From positions 24,746,069-24,810,068 of the forward strand of contig OW203771.1 in assembly GCA_934045905.1 (NCBI GenBank): 64,000 nucleotides of DNA, read 5' to 3'. Under the pieces are notes generated by a model, which was given only the letters and a program-made list of their open reading frames with translations, was not told the origin of the DNA and made no database searches. Position numbers and translations under genes: made by a program. Source of the stretch: Leuctra nigra (lineage: Eukaryota; Arthropoda; Insecta; Plecoptera; Leuctridae). Positions 35,561-48,192 of this stretch are shown here, piece after piece (within the stretch, counting starts at the first letter, position 1; the number at the start of each line of letters is the position of its first letter).

Positions 35561-37611
35561 CCAGTAACACATTTCATGGGCTCAAACCACGTAAGTGAGT
35601 GAAATTCGATCAAATTCGATAAAACAAAAAATCAATGTCACTCTATTTCTAGGCGAGACACAATGTTACGAGGAGCTCAGAATATCCCGTGATATTATAG
35701 AAGATGCAATATTAAGGGTTTCAAGCGTATGAAACACATTTCTCTTGTAGAAAAGAGGTAATATTATGAATATTTTAATTAAAACGTTGACGTTATCAGC
35801 TTGACAATGGGTGCTTTTAACTATGAACACACCATTGAATAAACTGCATGTTTAAATCTGCAAGTAGCACGCGAAGACTCTGTGTGAAAACTATTGAAAT
35901 TGAGTTTAATGTAAAATTGGAAAATATTCAGAAAATATCCTGAATCTTTCTGGAAAAATTTCCACGGCCAGCACTAGATCCGCTAGACTTCACATTTGAC
36001 AGTTCGTATCCACGAAGTGGTGCAAAAATTGTAACAATTCAGCAGTCTGACATTGTTATTAGAGTGAGAAACTCGTTGAAGAACATGATACAAAATATTC
36101 ATATAGTTTTAATAAAACTTGATCCTGTTTAAGACCGTTGCCCTTAGAAATACTTAGGCGGCCAAGGAGCTAATTTTTACCCAAGAAAATATATTTATCA
36201 GTCACTACGTGGCCTGGATTTTTGGGGTCAAATGGCATTAGGTGGAAAGGAACTGAACAATATATTCTTTTAAAAAGTTATGTAGACGTCATAAATGTAT
36301 ATTTTCCCAATTATTAAAATTTGAAAATATCGTAATGTAATGTAGTTTAATATTGGAAACCATATGACTTTGTCTAATCAATTTGAATTGAAATGTTGAA
36401 TTGTATTGAATTACCAAACATTCAGTTTGATACGTCACACGATATGTTTTATTTGTTTAGAATCAATTAATCATAATAATTATTGATTAATTGAACGATG
36501 AACTACACTACTTCGTTGCTACGCGATCACGTTGCTCGACAATGAGGAAATGTTTAATTTTCCTTGGCTTTGGATGAATGTCAATATTCGAGTAAAACTT
36601 CTAAGGATCCACGCGACCATGTACCTAGGTCAAAGCATAAACATTTCCCTCCTTCACTCATCTGATGGAGCTCGAACTGGCGAGGCTCAGTTGTATGTAA
36701 ATCGAGAAGAAAGCAACAACAAACCTAACTCACAACTTTGCCCCTGATAATACTCCACGCTGCGTACCTTTCCTCAACATTCAAAACTTCAGAATTTCCC
36801 CCCTCAAATCTGGACCTGATTTTCTCTCCACCTGCACAAAAGCGCATTCCAATCACGCAGTGCATGCTTAGTGACAGTCAAAACAAGCGCGTCATCAGTT
36901 CGCCCTCTCACTTTGCACTTGGCCAGCCCTGCCGTGGCATGGAAGGGGGCAGAATTACATGCAAACCATTCTTACTGGGAAGGATTTCGTAGAAAATTTG
37001 TTTTCCACATTGAAAAATTACAGCCAGAATTTGTGTTTTAACAAATTGGCTGCATTCCGGTAATAAAATGGTCAAGTAACTTTTAAAGGAACTTTTTGTT
37101 GAAAAGGAACTTTCAGTTCCTCAGATTAGTCGAGGAACTTTAACTTTAACTAGTTCCCTTTTTTCGGAAAGTAACGTAACTTAATTTTTGTAACTTTAAT
37201 TCGCTGACGCTATGGGCTACACTAATATGTAAGCAGTTAGTGCAGCTACATAGGTCCATTTTCAATGAAAATATATTTATGTGCTTTTTTCTTTACTTGG
37301 GTGGCTGTGGCCGGCTAAGGTTTTAGCAACTTCCTTCACTTTATTTCTCGATTTATTTCAATCAAATTTTATTTATGTGTTTATTTGTTTAAAGTTAGGT
37401 TTTAAAATGAAAATGATTCGTTTTCGGAGAAAATCTGACACCAAGGTCACATAAAGATATTTTTGAATTGTAAGTTGCTATCTAAAGATTATCACAGATG
37501 AATTCCCCTGCCTAAATCGTAAAGTAGAACAGGCGGGTATTGCATCTCGGAGAAACTGAACTTACAGACAATATGACTGCTGACTAGGCAATGAAATACA
37601 AAGCCATCTGG
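35561..37611. other. Sequence without recognisable gene
   Basis: No splice-supported exon seen. 37060-37200 is rich in GTAACTTT/GGAACTTT words like the hAT-like element near 40610 and may be an old relative. 36532-36992 has short open frames without recognisable content. Confidence 0.35.
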
Positions 37612-37770
37612 GACCCCATTCCTGAAAAAAAGTAAGAGTGTGAGAAAAAATAGTGACAAAATTGTTATGAACCAAATGGAATCCAGCAGGCTTAGATTCT
37701 ATTGGCTGATAACGATTTTCCCACTATTTTTTTTCTCATACTCACTCCCACTATTTTCAGAAATAGGGCC
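37612..37770. mobile_element. Short MITE
   Basis: The left arm (ATTCCTGAAAAAAAGTAAGA, then GTGTGAGAAAAAATAGTG) and the inverted right arm (ATTTCTGAAAATAGTGGGAG, then GAGTATGAG) are complementary over about 45 bp around a ~60-bp core. Confidence 0.6.
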
Positions 37771-38359
37771 TCTGCTTCGATATCACCTATACAATGAGAA
37801 GCGTCTCCCCTCCTTGCATCCAGCAATTACCACTTCCAGTATTTCCGAAGACGTCAATTGCCCGCGTAGAAGTGCAAGCTGCTAGATGCAAATCACATCG
37901 CTTGCCATGAACATTGCCAAGGTCAAAGTGCAGCGTTGGTGCGGATCCCAAAACCAGCCCTGCACAGTTCCAATGGGCCGAACTACTGTCAATGCTTCCT
38001 CTAGTGCAATTCCAATCCTTTCCTGTGATTGGCCATCGCAGTGAAGTGATAATGACCTTGAAAACTGCCGTGATGTGTTATGACCCGTGAAACAAGGAGT
38101 GTGAATAGCCTCTAGATTAAAATAGAATAGCAAACTAGAATAAACTAGAATACTAGACTAGAATAAACTAGAATAGCCACGTGTAGCCATTACATGTATT
38201 CCATTACACCACTTTCACTTGAGAAGAAGTAACACATCTAAAAGTAGAAGATGAAAGAAGAAAAACAAGAAGGAGGAGGAGGAGGAGAAGAAGAAGATCC
38301 CAGCATCAGCAGCTGAAATAAAAAAAGAAAGAAGAATTGGGCCTAGCAATAGAATCTAT

Positions 38360-38590
38360 AGAAAAAGAACGAAAAAGAGGCCCAGCGACACAAGCTGAAG
38401 TAAAAGAAAGAAGAAAGGCCCAGGAACACCATCTGAAATAAAAAGAACGACGAAGGGTCCCAGCAGCAGTAGCCGAAAGAAGAACGGTGAAGAGGCCCAG
38501 CGACAGGAGCCGAAAGAAGAACGAGGAAGAGGCTCAGCGACAGGAGCTGAAATAAAAAGAAAGAAGACCCTGCCCAGCGACAGGACCTAT
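38360..38590. repeat. ~40-bp minisatellite, block 1
   Basis: Units of the form CCCAGCGACAGGAGCTGAAA plus AGAA-rich text, about five to six diverged copies. The same unit makes up the block at 39280-39665. Confidence 0.65.
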
Positions 38591-39279
38591 ATGAGGAAGA
38601 AGGAAGAGTGTTTTTCATCTTCATCGTCTTCTCTTCATCACTTCGTCTCCACCGTCTTCCAAGATGTAGAGAAAGAGGAATTACGATTGCGACAGTCAGT
38701 TCGATTATCAGATGGAACTCACACTGTAATTGAGAAGCTTGGGGACCAAACAAAACTCATTCAACACACATTTGAGATCTAGGTGACTTTGCCTGCTTCA
38801 AATCAAGTTTAATTGTTCAAAACATATGATATTGGAACTAAACATACATTAGTATAATCTCAGAGTAGTAGCTGGCCACACTGACTACACTGAGACATAG
38901 TAATTGTGTATAATATACTATTTCAAAGTGACTGATTATTCTTATCAACAGTTTTTTGTGATAATTATTAAAGTGGATTAGCTTTGCATTTTGTTCCCAA
39001 GCTCTTCAATTGATACTCAAATTCATACTCAACTAGATACTCTACTAGATACCTACCCAACACCACTCTCCTCTCATACATACTCTACTCTCTTACATTC
39101 TCTACTCTCTTGCAAACACTAGAAATGATACTCGAACTGACACAATCGTAATCGTAATCAACCCCGCTTCTTCACTACCTCTGCGAAGACGATGAAGAAG
39201 AAGATGAGGAAGAATACGACGAAGATGAAGAAGACACTTTCTGACATCTTCACTTCACAATAAAACGAACGACGAAGGG

Positions 39280-39665
39280 TCCCAGCAGCAGTAGCTGAAA
39301 GAAAACGAATAAGGGGCCCAGCGAGTAGCGACAGGAGCTGAAATAAAATATCAAATAGGAAGGGCCCAGCGACAGGAGCTGAAATAAAAAGAACGGAGAA
39401 GGGACCCAGCGACATGAGCTGAAATAAAAAGAACGAAGAAGTGACCCAGCAACTGCAGCTGTAATAAAAGAACGAAGAAGAGACCCAGCAACTGCAGCTG
39501 AAATAAAAAGAACAAAGAAGAGACCCAGCAACTGCAGCTGAAATGAAAAGAACAAAGAAGAGACCCAGCGACAGGAGCTGAAATAAGAAGAACGAAGAAG
39601 TGACCCAGCAACTGCAGCTGAAATAAAAAGAACGAAGAAGTGACCCAGCGACAGGAGCTGAAATA
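39280..39665. repeat. 40-bp minisatellite, block 2
   Basis: CCCAGC recurs at 39365, 39405, 39445, 39484, 39524, 39564, 39604 and 39644, a period of 40. The unit is CCCAGC(GACAGGAG or AACTGCAG)CTGAAATAAAAAGAACGAAGAAG in shortened form. Long Phe/Leu/Ser frames on the minus strand are by-products of the repeat. Confidence 0.85.
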
Positions 39666-40025
39666 AAAACAAACAAACACCTACAGACAAACCACCAGTA
39701 CCTACGGACGAACAAGTGGCGATGTAACGGAATATGGTAATATCAAACGTGGTGTCTTCCAACTCGATGTTTCACAAGCCAACAAACACATCAAACGTCC
39801 GTTTTCAAGGCCACTAAACCACTTCACTGCGATGTAATCACAGGAAAGTGTGGAGCTTGCACGAGAGGAAGTAATGACAGCAGTTAGTCCCATGTCGGAA
39901 CCAATGCAGTGCTGCATGAGATCCACACACTTGCCACACAATGCCCCGGCAGTTCAGCAAGACGATGCGAATTGCAAGTAGAAACTCGAACTAAAGACAG
40001 CTGGGTAGTGAGCGTGGACTTGAAG

Positions 40026-40112
40026 AGTTTTTTAATCGATTTTTATCAATATCTTATACCAATGTAATTTGGTAAAAGATATTGATAAAAATCGATCGAA
40101 AACTCTTCAAGG
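40026..40112. repeat. Long near-perfect hairpin
   Basis: CTTGAAGAGTTTTTTAATCG, then ATTTTTATCAATATCTT, is followed within ~15 bp by its reverse complement, ending AACTCTTCAAG. The ~38-bp arms have only one or two mismatches. It could be a tiny MITE or a hairpin transcript source. Confidence 0.6.
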
Positions 40113-40312
40113 TCAAACTCACTACTCCGCCGTCTTAACGCCAGCAATCCACATCTGCAGAAACACTCAAGTGGGAATCAGCGGACTACACGGAGAGAAA
40201 GTCACTCCTCATCGTAAAGATGACATCGAACATGATGACATGATATCTCAATGCCTAGTCGAGCAGTCGATCATCTAATAAACTCAGTCCCCCGAGACAC
40301 AATACTTACAAT

Positions 40313-40408
40313 ACGGCCCTTATTCTATAATGAAAACAAACCATCTCAGATCAATGATATTCTCATGGCCGTGAAATGATTTCGCGTTCAATTTAGAATA
40401 AGGGTTCA
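40313..40408. mobile_element. Tiny MITE
   Basis: CCCTTATTCTATAATGAA on the left matches, in reverse complement, TTCAATTTAGAATAAGGG on the right, giving a ~95-bp inverted-repeat element. Confidence 0.5.
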
Positions 40409-41185
40409 GGAGAATAATCTTTTCACCTTCGAATGCAACGCTATTCTTCATGACTAGACCCAAACATATGCATATAGAGAATAGAATATGCAAATGCATG
40501 ATTGAAATATGTAATCAAAGAAGTGCAAAACCGTAAATACATTCTGTTTTTGCTGCCTTGATTTCAAAAAATTTCATTTTGCACATTTGGCAGTCTTGGG
40601 TAGTGACGTAAGGAAAGTAACGCGTTACTGTAACGATATTACTTTATTGGGTAACGAGCCAGTAATTTCATTACAAACATTTGATGGTAACGTCCAAGTA
40701 ATTTAACTACTTTTGTCAATGTAATTTGAGGTAAGTAACGCTCTACAAATTGCCTCGCACCCAATGCTGTTTCGTACATATTTTTATAAATTATGGGACT
40801 GCATTTAATATGAGTAAGGTTGGGTAACGAAGCGTCGTAAAGTATTTGCGACGTGACACCTAAAAAATAGTGTCAAATAAGTCGCAAATGTCGATAATTT
40901 GCGTCGAAAATTCAAAATATCCCGCCCTAAAAATAAATACTGGCAGCCTTTATTTTAAAGGTACATTCATTTTTGACATAATTTGTTTTGAAACAGGTGG
41001 AAGATGGAATACGAAGCTCTATTTTACCCTATTTGTAAACTGATCAATGTGTGACAAACACAAAATGCTACATTGGCAGATGTCACCGAGGAGTGCCTCG
41101 GATGAAAACTTCCGTCTGGTTATTACAGACCAAGAAGAGTTAGTTGGAGCTAGGAGATTTAAAGCCATAAGTACATGCTAACTTC

Positions 41186-41449
41186 CTACATCCGAAGTAT
41201 CTTGGTGCAAAATTCACTGAACAGCAATTGGATGATGTGGATGATTTCTTCTGTTAGGAATTAGACATGAATGGCTTTGAGGACCTCAATGCATTCAAAA
41301 ATCATCTCGGTATTTTTGGAACATTGATGGCAAAACAAGAACAGCGGCAGGCAGGTGATGCAACTGTTAAAAATATCTCACCTTCTGCCACGTCACTAGC
41401 TGCAATTGCTAACAAACTGAGCAATATTCCCGCAGATCAGCGCAGCTAG
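41186..41449 (+). pseudogene. hAT transposase fragment
   Basis: One frame reads LHPKYLGAKFTEQQLDDVDD, then a TAG at 41258, then MNGFEDLNAFKNHLGIFGTL and, further on, LAAIANKLSNIPADQRS. The order 'LHPKY.G..LTE.Q', 'L..FK...GIF', 'SP.A..L..IPA' is that of the C-terminal third of hAT/BED-finger transposases, by memory of the family. It is a dead fragment with one internal stop and no catalytic region left. Confidence 0.55.
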
Positions 41450-41765
41450 AGCGTATTTTTACCAACTGGTCGTGCATAATAACATTAGAAACAGACTGAC
41501 GTTTGAAAGATCAAAAACGTTGGTGCATGTCTACTGCTCCTTAAAATGAGTGCCACACCATCAGATGAATATTAAACATTGTAATATCATAAATCATAAC
41601 AATATTTTAATAATAATGACGTAAAATTATTGTATAAGTGTGTATATAGTATATACACTACATTTTACTGTCTATTCCGTCAACTTTCTTATTAATTTTC
41701 GACGTATTATTTAAGTCGCAAAACATTAATATTCGACGTGTAATATTCGTCGCGTATGATACTAG

Positions 41766-42313
41766 AGGTCTGTTCGTTTTGCTTACTGCACTTTACTGCT
41801 CACTGCAAATCCGTTCGTTTTGCATCAAACTTGCTGTTCCGTCACTGCGATTGTGTTCGATTTCACACTGACAGTAGCTGCGCAGTGACTGCTCTTACAG
41901 CTGGGTAGGGAGGTGATGTAAATTCAGTAACTTTGCAGTAGGCGGCAAAATGGCCGATGTTTGAAATGTAAAATGTGTTTCTTATGGATGGATAGTGAAA
42001 AAACGCCTAAGGAGGAGGGAAATGAGTATTTGTTTCAGATTTCTGTTTAGTTATATGTTATGAAATGATACATATTTATATAAAAATGCATTGGGATTAG
42101 ACAAGAATTCTATAAATGCAGAACATAACCTCACTTATTTTTACATCCTTCCCGCCAAATTCACAAACCTCCCAACCAATAGGAAAAGGCCAGCCTGCCA
42201 TCCTGCTGCAAATGCGTTCGTTTTGTGTTGGTACAGCAAGCTACTGCAAGAGTTACCAGGGCCTACTGTAAGCTGCTGCTACTGCAACTGCAGTAAGCAA
42301 AACGAACAGACCT
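41766..42313. mobile_element. MITE, innermost of a nested set
   Basis: A perfect inverted repeat of ~25 bp (AGGTCTGTTCGTTTTGCTTA, then CTGCA) bounds a 548-bp element. TAG stands on both sides (41763-41765, 42314-42316). A 3-bp duplication would suit PIF/Harbinger or similar families; I cannot name the family. Confidence 0.7.
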
Positions 42314-42741
42314 TAGGTAATATACTCATTTGCGACGTCGAGTATTATTCCTACCCAACCCTGATTGAGTAACGTGAATTTGAACCTAATTGATTTTCCT
42401 TCTTTCCTTTGGACGTTATTATTGAATTCGCATCACATTGAAATATAGGATTAAAGTAGATATTTTCACCAAATTGGCATGATAATTGATTGGCATGCTG
42501 GTTGTATAGGATAGGCGCCATTTTTGACTTTGGGTAGTGTAGGTACCTTGTTTTGAAAACGCTGAAGCATGATAAATAATTAATTTACCTTTCATTTTAA
42601 CGTCGAAGTAATTTCGTTACTTTTTTCATGAAAATAAAGTATGATGAAACAATCAAGTAATTTTACTATATTTTAACCCATGTAATTTGTTACGTAATTC
42701 TATTACTTTTTAAAAGTAATATACCCAAGTCTGATATTTGG

Positions 42742-43249
42742 GCATATGTGATGTTATTTAATTTAGTTTTATTTGTATTCTCACAAATTATCTAATCATG
42801 GAATAATTCCTGGAACTGACCGAAGAGAAATTCTTCTTGACGTCCTACAAGAAGGCCATGGAAAACAAATCGACTGTCAAATGCTGCTCGTCGGGAATAT
42901 AAGTTTTATAGTTGAAGATAATAAACACATTACTCAACATGTGTTTCTACGGAAATGTATAACAATTTGATTCAATTGTACACACATAGCCTTGTTGTGT
43001 TGGCAACCATTCTGTTATTTCACGATCACTGAACTCGCTTGATTTCCGTGCCATGAATATTCTCGACCACAAGAATTAGCGACATTTCACATTTACCGTC
43101 GAATTGTGCAGATCGCATATAAAACGAAAGTATTTAGTTTGTATCCATGACTATGTCTTGTCATAGCGACTAGTAAAGACTAGTGATAGTTTGCATGTCA
43201 AAGGCTCCACCGAATGTATGTACTCACCTCCAGACCGCCAGCCAAGTCT
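42742..43249. other. Sequence without recognisable gene
   Basis: Nothing recognised, but 43228-43238 in reverse complement reads GGAG^GTGAGTACATAC, a strong donor like that after the exon at 59623, so an extra exon edge may lie here. Confidence 0.35.
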
Positions 43250-43524
43250 TTATTTCTTCAACTTTAATATTGTTAATATCTTGTCCTTTATATTGTGCAT
43301 TGCTTGGCGAAGAGGGCGACAGATAAATCCGTCCCTTACTGCAGGGCGATGGGCGGTCTGGTAGGTGGGCCGTCCGAGGGGAAAGTGGACCCCTAGCTGA
43401 TGGGCCCGCCTGACATGTGCCCTCATGTCCCCATGGTGAAGTGGTGGTGGGGCCTGTGGCCGGGCCTGAAGCGGGCCCCGTGGTGCGCCATGTGGCGGGG
43501 CCTGGGCCTGGGCTCGTGGTGCAT
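43250..43524 (-). CDS. Pro/Ala-rich gene, exon D (stop exon)
   Basis: The acceptor is TTGTCTTTTGCAG^AT. Text: APRAQAQAPPHGAPRGPLQA, then a less repetitive tail with GVHFPLGRPTYQTAHRPAV and FICRPLRQAMHNIKDKIL, and TAA at 43252-43250. The tail has more normal composition than the other exons. It could also belong to a separate paralogous gene copy, since 15 kb separates it from exon C. Confidence 0.5.
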
Positions 43525-46500
43525 CTGCAAAAGACAACACAACCTTGAACCTACTTATAGCTGGAGGCCATTTCTAAATTAAACTTTAATCATACTCTGA
43601 AACCAACGTGCGATCTGTGGATTGGACGTTTCTTATAACCCAGTGTTTTGTTAGCTCTCTAGTGAGGTTAACCTATATTGTGCGCACGCAGGTAAAGTAA
43701 GTGACGTAAAACAAAATAGATAACCCGTTTCTAATCCACAGATCACTTGTTCCCTAAGTTTCCTAAGATCACATGATCCCTTTGGAAAGTTTCAAGAAGT
43801 TCCAAAGTTTCGAGTTTTCAATATCGACACTGATGACGAAACACAAAATAAATTGTTTTTTTTAATCGACGTATCCGCGATAGCCGAAGTGCACATTCTA
43901 AACTCACGCTTGTAAATAATATCATACACTGGAGTAGGTACAACCCAGAAAAAACACTCCGTGTAAAAAAAGGCAGCCAAGTCTCTTTACTTTAAAAAAA
44001 TCAGCACCGAAAAGGAGTGATATCAAAAAAGGAGCCAAGTCAATGACATTTCCAAATATTTAATCGTATCTTTGAAATAAAAGTATAACACCGAGAAATA
44101 CTTTACAAAAGAACTTGGCGCATCGTTTTTTTAATGACATCATTCTATCCTAAAAGTGGATAGAAATTTACAAGTAGGTACATTTTCCTCTTTCTTTAGA
44201 GCCAGTATCTATGAATGAAGCTACTTTTTGTAATGGCTATTTTATAGTTTTGTCAATGGCGATAGAAGAAAGATTTCATGTTGTAATAGATAAGTAATAT
44301 GGTGAAAGAATTAAATAACAAGGAAGTGGGCTCATATATATTCTTATAGCACTGTTAATATGGTGATATTAGAAGGGTATATTTTCACAATTTGATCTTG
44401 ACTGAGGGAAATCATAAAACGTTGTCAAATAATTACTAACTATCTATGGAACACTATTATATTATATTTTTGAAGTGTCAAGTGTATAAAGTTAAAATGT
44501 TTAAACAAATTCAATGTGACTGTGTACTTTGTGAAATGTATTAATGTAAAATGTGGATTAATTGAAATGTATTTCATGAGAAGGTATAACGCATGAGACT
44601 TAATTAATATGTTGCCACGAAACAATTTTAAGAAGATAACTATTGTGTATTTATAGAAAACATAGACAACCAGTTTCATCGCGTATATATTCAAATAGAA
44701 CATTTTTACAGTAGGTATGTATAATATGTAATTGAAAGATGTTTCCCTATTATTCTAAAAATTCTTAAAGGAATAGTTCAGTTTACCTTCTAGCAAGTCT
44801 TAATAGATAACTACATTCAATTCTAATTCATATAAAAAAATTAAAAAAATCCATCTCCCATGGATCATGAGCATTGCGCGATTTCCTGACTGGCTACTAG
44901 TCCGAGCTGTGACGTGCTAAGAGGGTAGCTCGCCTGCACAGGTAGACGCGTCCAGCTGTCTAGGCGGGGGAGTTCAACGGGCCGTACGGGGGGAGTATTT
45001 GTTATGATTTGATATTTCCCATTCAATAATTCAAAAATCAGTTCAATAATGGTTTATATAAATATCTATAAATATCGTTCAATACTGTAATTGCAACGTT
45101 TCCCTGTAGTTGGCGGTAAGTTTGCCCAAGTGTTTTTTACGTGCGATACAAATAGTGTAACCAATACTATTTTTACTGTCTGGAAATCATCCGTATAGAT
45201 ATGAACCAAAGTACACCAGTGAAGAAAATCATGAAATTGCCGAATTAAAATTCGCACAAATTATTATCGTTTTAAATTGTGCATCCATTTCTTGTAAAGC
45301 TGGAGATATTTGTCTTTATAGGAAACTTCGCGATATACTTGTGACACCATTGAATTGTAATCTCTTCTTACAATTCGACAATTACAATTACCCTTGTCAC
45401 AAGAATAACAAATAAAAGCAAGTACTTTACACACACGATCTTAAAATCCGAAGAGAAACTGATAATCGCGAATATCAGGAATAAAGCTACATAATAAGCA
45501 TGTCGGTGTGCTAAGAATCTCTGAAAACAAGACAAATAAATAATAATTAACAAACCTTCTGCTAACTATGAAAGATAAGAACTGAACATTTTGTACAAGT
45601 ACTACGTTGACAAAAAGCAAGAGATATTTACAGATTTCTGAGAATAATTAATTTCCCCGGAATACGAGCCTGTGCAGGTAGCGCGTTGCCCTACCCCCAA
45701 TGAAGTGCGGTTGACTGGTCCCCTCTTAAGACGTCACGTAAGGGTCGGTTTTCTCGCAGTAAAAGTGAGATAGAATGGTACACATGAGATCCAAAAATTT
45801 TCAAAACATATGTCTCTATCAGAAACTGTATGAAACACCCACCACAGAAAATTTTTAGAAACCCGAACTATTACTTTAATGACTGTTGTATATAAATGAC
45901 TTATGCTTATGAAGAGAAAAATGTCTTTAAAAAAACGATGCGCCAAGTCCTTTTGTAAAGTATTTCTCGGTGTTTATTCTTTTATTTCAAAAATACGATT
46001 AAATATTTGGAAATGTCATTGACTTGGCTCCTTTTTTGATATCACTCATCTTCGGTGTTGAATTTTTTTAAAGTAAAGAGACTTGGCTGCCTTTTTTACA
46101 CGGAGTGTTTTTTCTGGGATATCATTTCTTTTGTTAGGTTATTCATAAAGCTTGTAACACATGTCGGAGGAAGGGACTAATTACTTTTAAAAAATACGCC
46201 TCAACCGATTTGGTTTCTAAGAAAAGTTACGTTTGGAATAAGCTTAAAATGATTATCCAAGGAGAAAAGCCTAAGTTTCGTTACAATCGGTCCAGCCGTT
46301 TTCGATATCTGACGTCACTTCCGGTTTAAAAAATGGCGCCCGATAATACTGCCGCCTTGAATTCATAATTATAAGTGCAACATAATTGCATAATTAAGCT
46401 GAAATCTGTGCAGCCGTTTTCGATATATGACGTCACTACCGATTTTGAAATAGCGGCCAAAAATAATGTCGTCTTGAATTCATAATTATAAGTCCTACAT

Positions 46501-48126
46501 AATTGCACAATTTGGTTACAATTAGTACAGCCGTTTTCGATATATAACGTCACTTCCGGTTTTGAAATGGCGGCCGAAAAAAATGTCGTCTGGAATTCAT
46601 AATTATAAGTCCTACATAATTGCATAATTTGGTTGTAATCAGTTCAGCCTTTTTCGATATATGACGTCACTTTCGGTTTTGAAATGGCGGCCAAAAATAA
46701 TATCAACTTGAATTCATAAATTTATAAGTCCTGCATAATTGCATAATTTGGTTAGAATCGGTACAGCCGTTTTCGATATATGACGTCACTTCCGGTTATG
46801 AAATGGCGGCCGAAAATATTGTGTCTTGAATTAATATTTATTAGTCCTACATATTTCCAAATTTTGGTTTCATTCGGTACAGCCGTTTTCGATATATGAC
46901 GTCACTTTCGGTTTAAACAATGGCGGCCGAAAATTATGTCGTCTTTAATTCATAATTAGTCATACACATTTCCAAAATTTGGTTGCAATCGGTACAGCCG
47001 TTTTTGATATATGACGTCACTTTCGGTTTCAAAATAGCGGCCGAAAATAATGTTGTCTTAAATTCATAATTATAAGTCCTACATAATTACATAATTTGGT
47101 TGCAATCGGTACAGCCGTACTCAATATATGACGTCACTTCCGGTTTTAACAATGGCGGACGAAAATAATGTCGTCTTGAATTCATAATTATTAGTCCTAC
47201 ATATTTCCAAAATTTGGTTGCAATCGGTACAGCCGTTTTCGATATATGACGTCACTTCTGGTTTTGAAAATGGCGGCCGAGAACACTGCAACCTTGAATT
47301 TATAATTATTTGCAACGTACGTTTACTAAATATCTATTTTTAAGTATAAAGTGGTGAATTTAGTGTCATTTAGCATATTAATGACGTCATTTAGAATATT
47401 TATGACGTCATTTCCGGTAAAGGTAATAAAAAAAAACTGTCTAGTTTTATCTAGTTGATACTTCATGAATGACCTTCTGAATTCATTAGCACTAATTTCC
47501 GTCAAATCGGTCATGCCGTTTTCAATATATGACGTCACTTCCGGTTTCATTTAGTGGTTCCTGCCGCCATTTCCGGTACCGTAAATTTTTTTTTTTTATC
47601 CCAATTGATTTTTCAAATAGATTGCAGAATGAACAGACAGGAGCTAGTTCAGTTGTAATCAGTACAGGCGTTTTCGATATATGACGTCACTTCTGGTTTC
47701 AGGAATGGTGGCCGAGAACACTGTATATTGAAATTATAATTTGTATTGTCTATGTTACAATGTAAGTTAATTATATATGTATTTAAAGTATAATTTGATG
47801 AAATAAGCTAAATATTGCGAATTTATGACGTCACTTCCGGTTTAGAAAATAAGAAAATTATATTTTTTAGTAACATACTTCATATAGATGACTATCTTAA
47901 TCGAATGGCGCTAATTTCGTTCTAATCGGTCTAGCCGTTTTTTATATATGACGTCACTTCCGGTTTAAAAATGGCGTCCAAAAAATTTATAAGAGCAAGG
48001 TATCATCAGACGCCAAAAGTGCATATGTGGTAAAAATTTCAGGTTGATCGGTTCAGCCGTTTAGGCTGTGGCGGTGACAGCAACTTTTTCTGATATCATC
48101 ATCACATCATCATCATCATCATCATT

Positions 48127-48192
<66 letters not shown>

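Larger units (their letters stand above)
37860..40005. mobile_element. Foldback element with internal minisatellites
   Basis: The text at 37930-38070 (TTTCCTGTGATTGGCCATCG, CAGTGAAGTG, CTTCCTCTAGTGCAA) returns in reverse complement at 39780-39940 (CACTTCACTGCGATG...CACAGGAAAG). The inverted arms are about 140-250 bp and diverged. Between them lie two minisatellite blocks and a GAAGA-rich pair in opposite orientation (38610-38650 and 39165-39240). No transposase is seen. Confidence 0.55.
40816..42363. mobile_element. hAT-like element, middle of a nested set
   Basis: The left end AAGGTTGGGTA and right end TACCCAACCCTG are complementary, with shared subterminal TTTGCGACG words on both sides. 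It carries a transposase remnant and is itself interrupted by the MITE at 41766-42313. Confidence 0.55.
40591..42733. mobile_element. hAT-like element, outer of a nested set
   Basis: The ends are CAGTCTTGGGTA and, from the right, CAGACTTGGGTA, flanked by ACATTTGG (40583-40590) and ATATTTGG (42734-42741), an 8-bp duplication with one difference. The subterminal AAGTAACGCGTTACTGTAAC is typical of hAT ends in many animals. It contains the element at 40816-42363. Confidence 0.65.

Noticed and set aside
38343..39762. Several Phe/Leu/Ser-rich frames on the minus strand resembling membrane proteins
   Set aside because: They come from the 40-bp minisatellite and AGAA-rich DNA; no start, splice or family support.
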